DNA of 64,000 nt from CAYONP01 sp964405335 (lineage in GTDB: Bacteria; Armatimonadota; UBA10988): positions 18,838 through 82,837 of the forward strand of contig CAYONP010000010.1 of the NCBI GenBank assembly GCA_964405335.1. The letters are read 5' to 3'. Positions within the stretch are counted from its first letter, which is position 1; each line of letters begins with the position of its first letter. The notes beneath the pieces are model-generated. The model searched no databases, was not told where the DNA came from, and saw nothing but the letters and a program-made list of their open reading frames with translations. The translations under genes and the position numbers were made by a program. This document shows positions 62,451 to 64,000 of this stretch, in pieces.

Positions 62451-63887
62451 ATGCGCCTTCGTACTGCCGCGTCGCGGCTGCTCATCGTCAGCGGATTGGT
62501 CCTGGCCGCGGTCGTGCCGTCGTTCGCCGCGGCGCCGGCCGAGCGGGTGATCGGCACCTGGGTCGGTATTCTGGACGCCGGCCCGGCGCGATTGCAGATG
62601 ATCTTCAAGGTCGAGGCAGGCGACGACGGCGCGCTGCGCAGCAGCATCACGGTGCCGGCGCAAGGGCTCGAGGATCTGCCCTTCGACGTGACCACCTTCG
62701 AGAACGGGAAGCTGCGGCTCGAGCTGAAGCTGGTCGACGGCTATTTCGAGGGCACGCTGACCGACGACGGCACGCTCGACGGAGAGTGGGGCCAGATGGG
62801 CGCCACCTACCCGCTCGAGATGGAGCGCGCGGGCGAGGTGACACCGCCGACCCGCCCGCAGACGCCGCAGCCGCCGTTCCCCTACCGCAGCGAAGAGATC
62901 GGCTATGCCAACGAGGCGGCTGGCATCCTGTTTCAAGGCACGCTGACCATCCCCGAGGGCCCGGGCCCGCACCCGGCGGTGGTGCTCATCTCGGGCAGCG
63001 GCCCGCAAGACCGCGACGAGACGTTGTTCGGCCACAAGCCGTTCTGGGTCTGGGCCGATCATCTCAGCCGCAACGGCTTCGCGGTGCTGCGGGTCGATGA
63101 CCGCGGCGTGGCCGGCACCGCCGGGTCGACGGCCGGCTCGACCATGGAAGACCACGCCGGCGACGCGCTGGCCGCGGTGGCGTTCCTCAAGGACCAGCGC
63201 GAAATCGACGGCGCGCGGATCGGTCTGATCGGCCACAGCGAGGGCGCGGTGGTGGCTCCGATGGCTGCCGTGCAGTCGGACGACGTGGCGTTCATCGTCT
63301 GCCTCGCGCCGACCGGCGTGACCGGGCTCGAGGTGATGCAGCAGCAGGCTCGCATCATGCTCACGACGATGGGCGCCGACGGTGAGACGATCAACCGCCT
63401 GGCCGACATCCGCCGCCGGCTGTGCGAGACGGTGGTCAACGAGCCCGACGACGAGGTGGCGATGGAGGCGGCGCGGCCGATCCTCGACGAGGCGCTGGAG
63501 GGCAATCCCGCCCTGGCCAACGCCGACCAGGCCGCGCGCGACGCTCTGGCCGAGGGCGAGCTGAAAAAGCTGTGCAACGCCTGGATGCGGTTCTTCATCG
63601 CCTTCGACCCGACCACCGTGTTCAGCGAGGTGACCATCCCGACCCTGGCCCTGTGGGGCGAGAAGGACTGGCAGGTGCTGCCCGACGAGAACTCGCAGCC
63701 GGTGCTCGCCGCCCTGGCCGCGGCCGGCAACGAGGCGGCCGTGGGCGAGATTGTGCCCGGCGTCAACCACCTGTTCCAGACCGCCGAGAACGGCGACATG
63801 AGCCTCTATCAGCAGATCGAGCAGACCGTCGAGCCGGCGGTGCTCGACCGCGTGACCGAGTGGCTGCGCCAGACCTGCGGGATGTAG
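62451..63887 (+). CDS. secreted alpha/beta hydrolase with N-terminal beta domain
   Basis: 478 residues with a signal (LLIVSGLVLAAVVPSFAAA). An N-terminal beta domain of about 100 residues (GTWVGILDAGPARLQMIFKVE) precedes the hydrolase: oxyanion loop ISGSGPQDRDE, DDRGVAGTAGS, nucleophile elbow GHSEGAVVAP, an acid after TLALWGEKDWQVLP and the His in PGVNHLFQ. All triad members are present. This domain order is that of bacterial dienelactone/prolyl-oligopeptidase-like esterases of unknown substrate. ATG 62451 has TGGAG 6 bases upstream. It is divergent from the sulfatase gene by 131 bases. Confidence 0.9.
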   Translation: MRLRTAASRLLIVSGLVLAAVVPSFAAAPAERVIGTWVGILDAGPARLQMIFKVEAGDDGALRSSITVPAQGLEDLPFDVTTFENGKLRLELKLVDGYFEGTLTDDGTLDGEWGQMGATYPLEMERAGEVTPPTRPQTPQPPFPYRSEEIGYANEAAGILFQGTLTIPEGPGPHPAVVLISGSGPQDRDETLFGHKPFWVWADHLSRNGFAVLRVDDRGVAGTAGSTAGSTMEDHAGDALAAVAFLKDQREIDGARIGLIGHSEGAVVAPMAAVQSDDVAFIVCLAPTGVTGLEVMQQQARIMLTTMGADGETINRLADIRRRLCETVVNEPDDEVAMEAARPILDEALEGNPALANADQAARDALAEGELKKLCNAWMRFFIAFDPTTVFSEVTIPTLALWGEKDWQVLPDENSQPVLAALAAAGNEAAVGEIVPGVNHLFQTAENGDMSLYQQIEQTVEPAVLDRVTEWLRQTCGM

Positions 63888-63907
63888 ACCGAGGCCACGC
63901 CCGCCGC

Positions 63908-63932
63908 CCGGAGCGCGGGCGTCCCCGCCCGC
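63908..63932. repeat. dispersed GC palindrome related to 48996-49143
   Basis: CGGAGCGCGGGCGTCCCCGCCCG, 20 bases after the hydrolase stop; same motif as in the tandem repeat before the Clp_N genes with one base class changed. Confidence 0.65.
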
Positions 63933-63972
63933 CGATGGCCGTTGCCGACCGGCCCCCACCCCCGACCCCTCC

Positions 63973-63991
63973 CCCTGGCGCGGCGCCAGGG
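63973..63991. repeat. palindrome at the window end
   Basis: CCCTGGCGC and its inverted copy around one central base, with C-rich and G-rich flanks that extend the pairing. Probably another dispersed intergenic repeat or a terminator; cut by the window edge. Confidence 0.5.
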
Positions 63992-64000
63992 AGAGGGGAG

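Overview
The window looks like part of a draft assembly from a very GC-rich planctomycete (phylum Planctomycetota; inference). The evidence is a DUF1549/DUF1553-type secreted protein next to a Tat-exported DUF1501 protein, a Tat sulfatase of the CxPxR type, secreted proteins ending in paired EF-hand/dockerin-like repeats, and many right-handed beta-helix and sugar-active secreted proteins. I see no rRNA, intact tRNA or CRISPR array. Codons are strongly GC-ending, so most long alternative-frame reading frames are shadows. A run of 100 N at 49552-49651 is almost certainly a false gap.

Layout. 1-6526: tail of a membrane protein, a RidA-like protein, a secreted subtilase-type (PPC) domain protein, DUF1501 and DUF1549/1553 genes, with a hairpin-rich repeat between two of them. 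6784-15228: an ODP-type metallo-beta-lactamase protein, then two very large STAND ATPase/TPR regulators facing each other with overlapping 3' ends, the second co-transcribed with a sigma-70 factor. 15311-17045: two tandem lipoproteins of matrixin type with damaged zinc motifs. 17145-21290: a phosphate uptake operon (pstS-pstC-pstA) preceded by a PHO-box-like repeat and followed by a histidine kinase fused to HEAT repeats. 21286-31974: ADP-ribosylglycohydrolase, polysaccharide deacetylase, PEP carboxylase, two beta-helix proteins and an unusual FGE-like/FKBP fusion. 32030-37145: an RRM RNA-binding protein and two tandem caspase-like (clan CD) lipoproteins, each with a C-terminal calcium-binding repeat. 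37498-48965: double-receiver protein, dihydrolipoamide dehydrogenase, cytidylate-kinase-like protein, HerA-like ATPase, GlcG-like protein, a large secreted toroid/discoidin protein and a hybrid sensor kinase. 49213-51349: two coupled proteins made only of Clp N-terminal repeats. 51366-56337: a carbohydrate-active group. 56390-60807: an accessory block with a Panacea-type antitoxin plus a nuclease-like partner, a REP-associated transposase with its palindromes, and an overlapping ATPase/TOPRIM pair. 60811-63887: sulfatase and alpha/beta hydrolase.

The most promising undescribed material is the tandem caspase-like/EF-hand lipoproteins, the Panacea plus PD-(D/E)XK-like pair beside the ATPase/TOPRIM pair and RAYT, the tandem Clp_N-only proteins, and the catalytically damaged metzincin-like lipoproteins. 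The main regulatory signals are 7-bp direct repeats with an 11-bp period in front of pstS and in front of the kinase gene.
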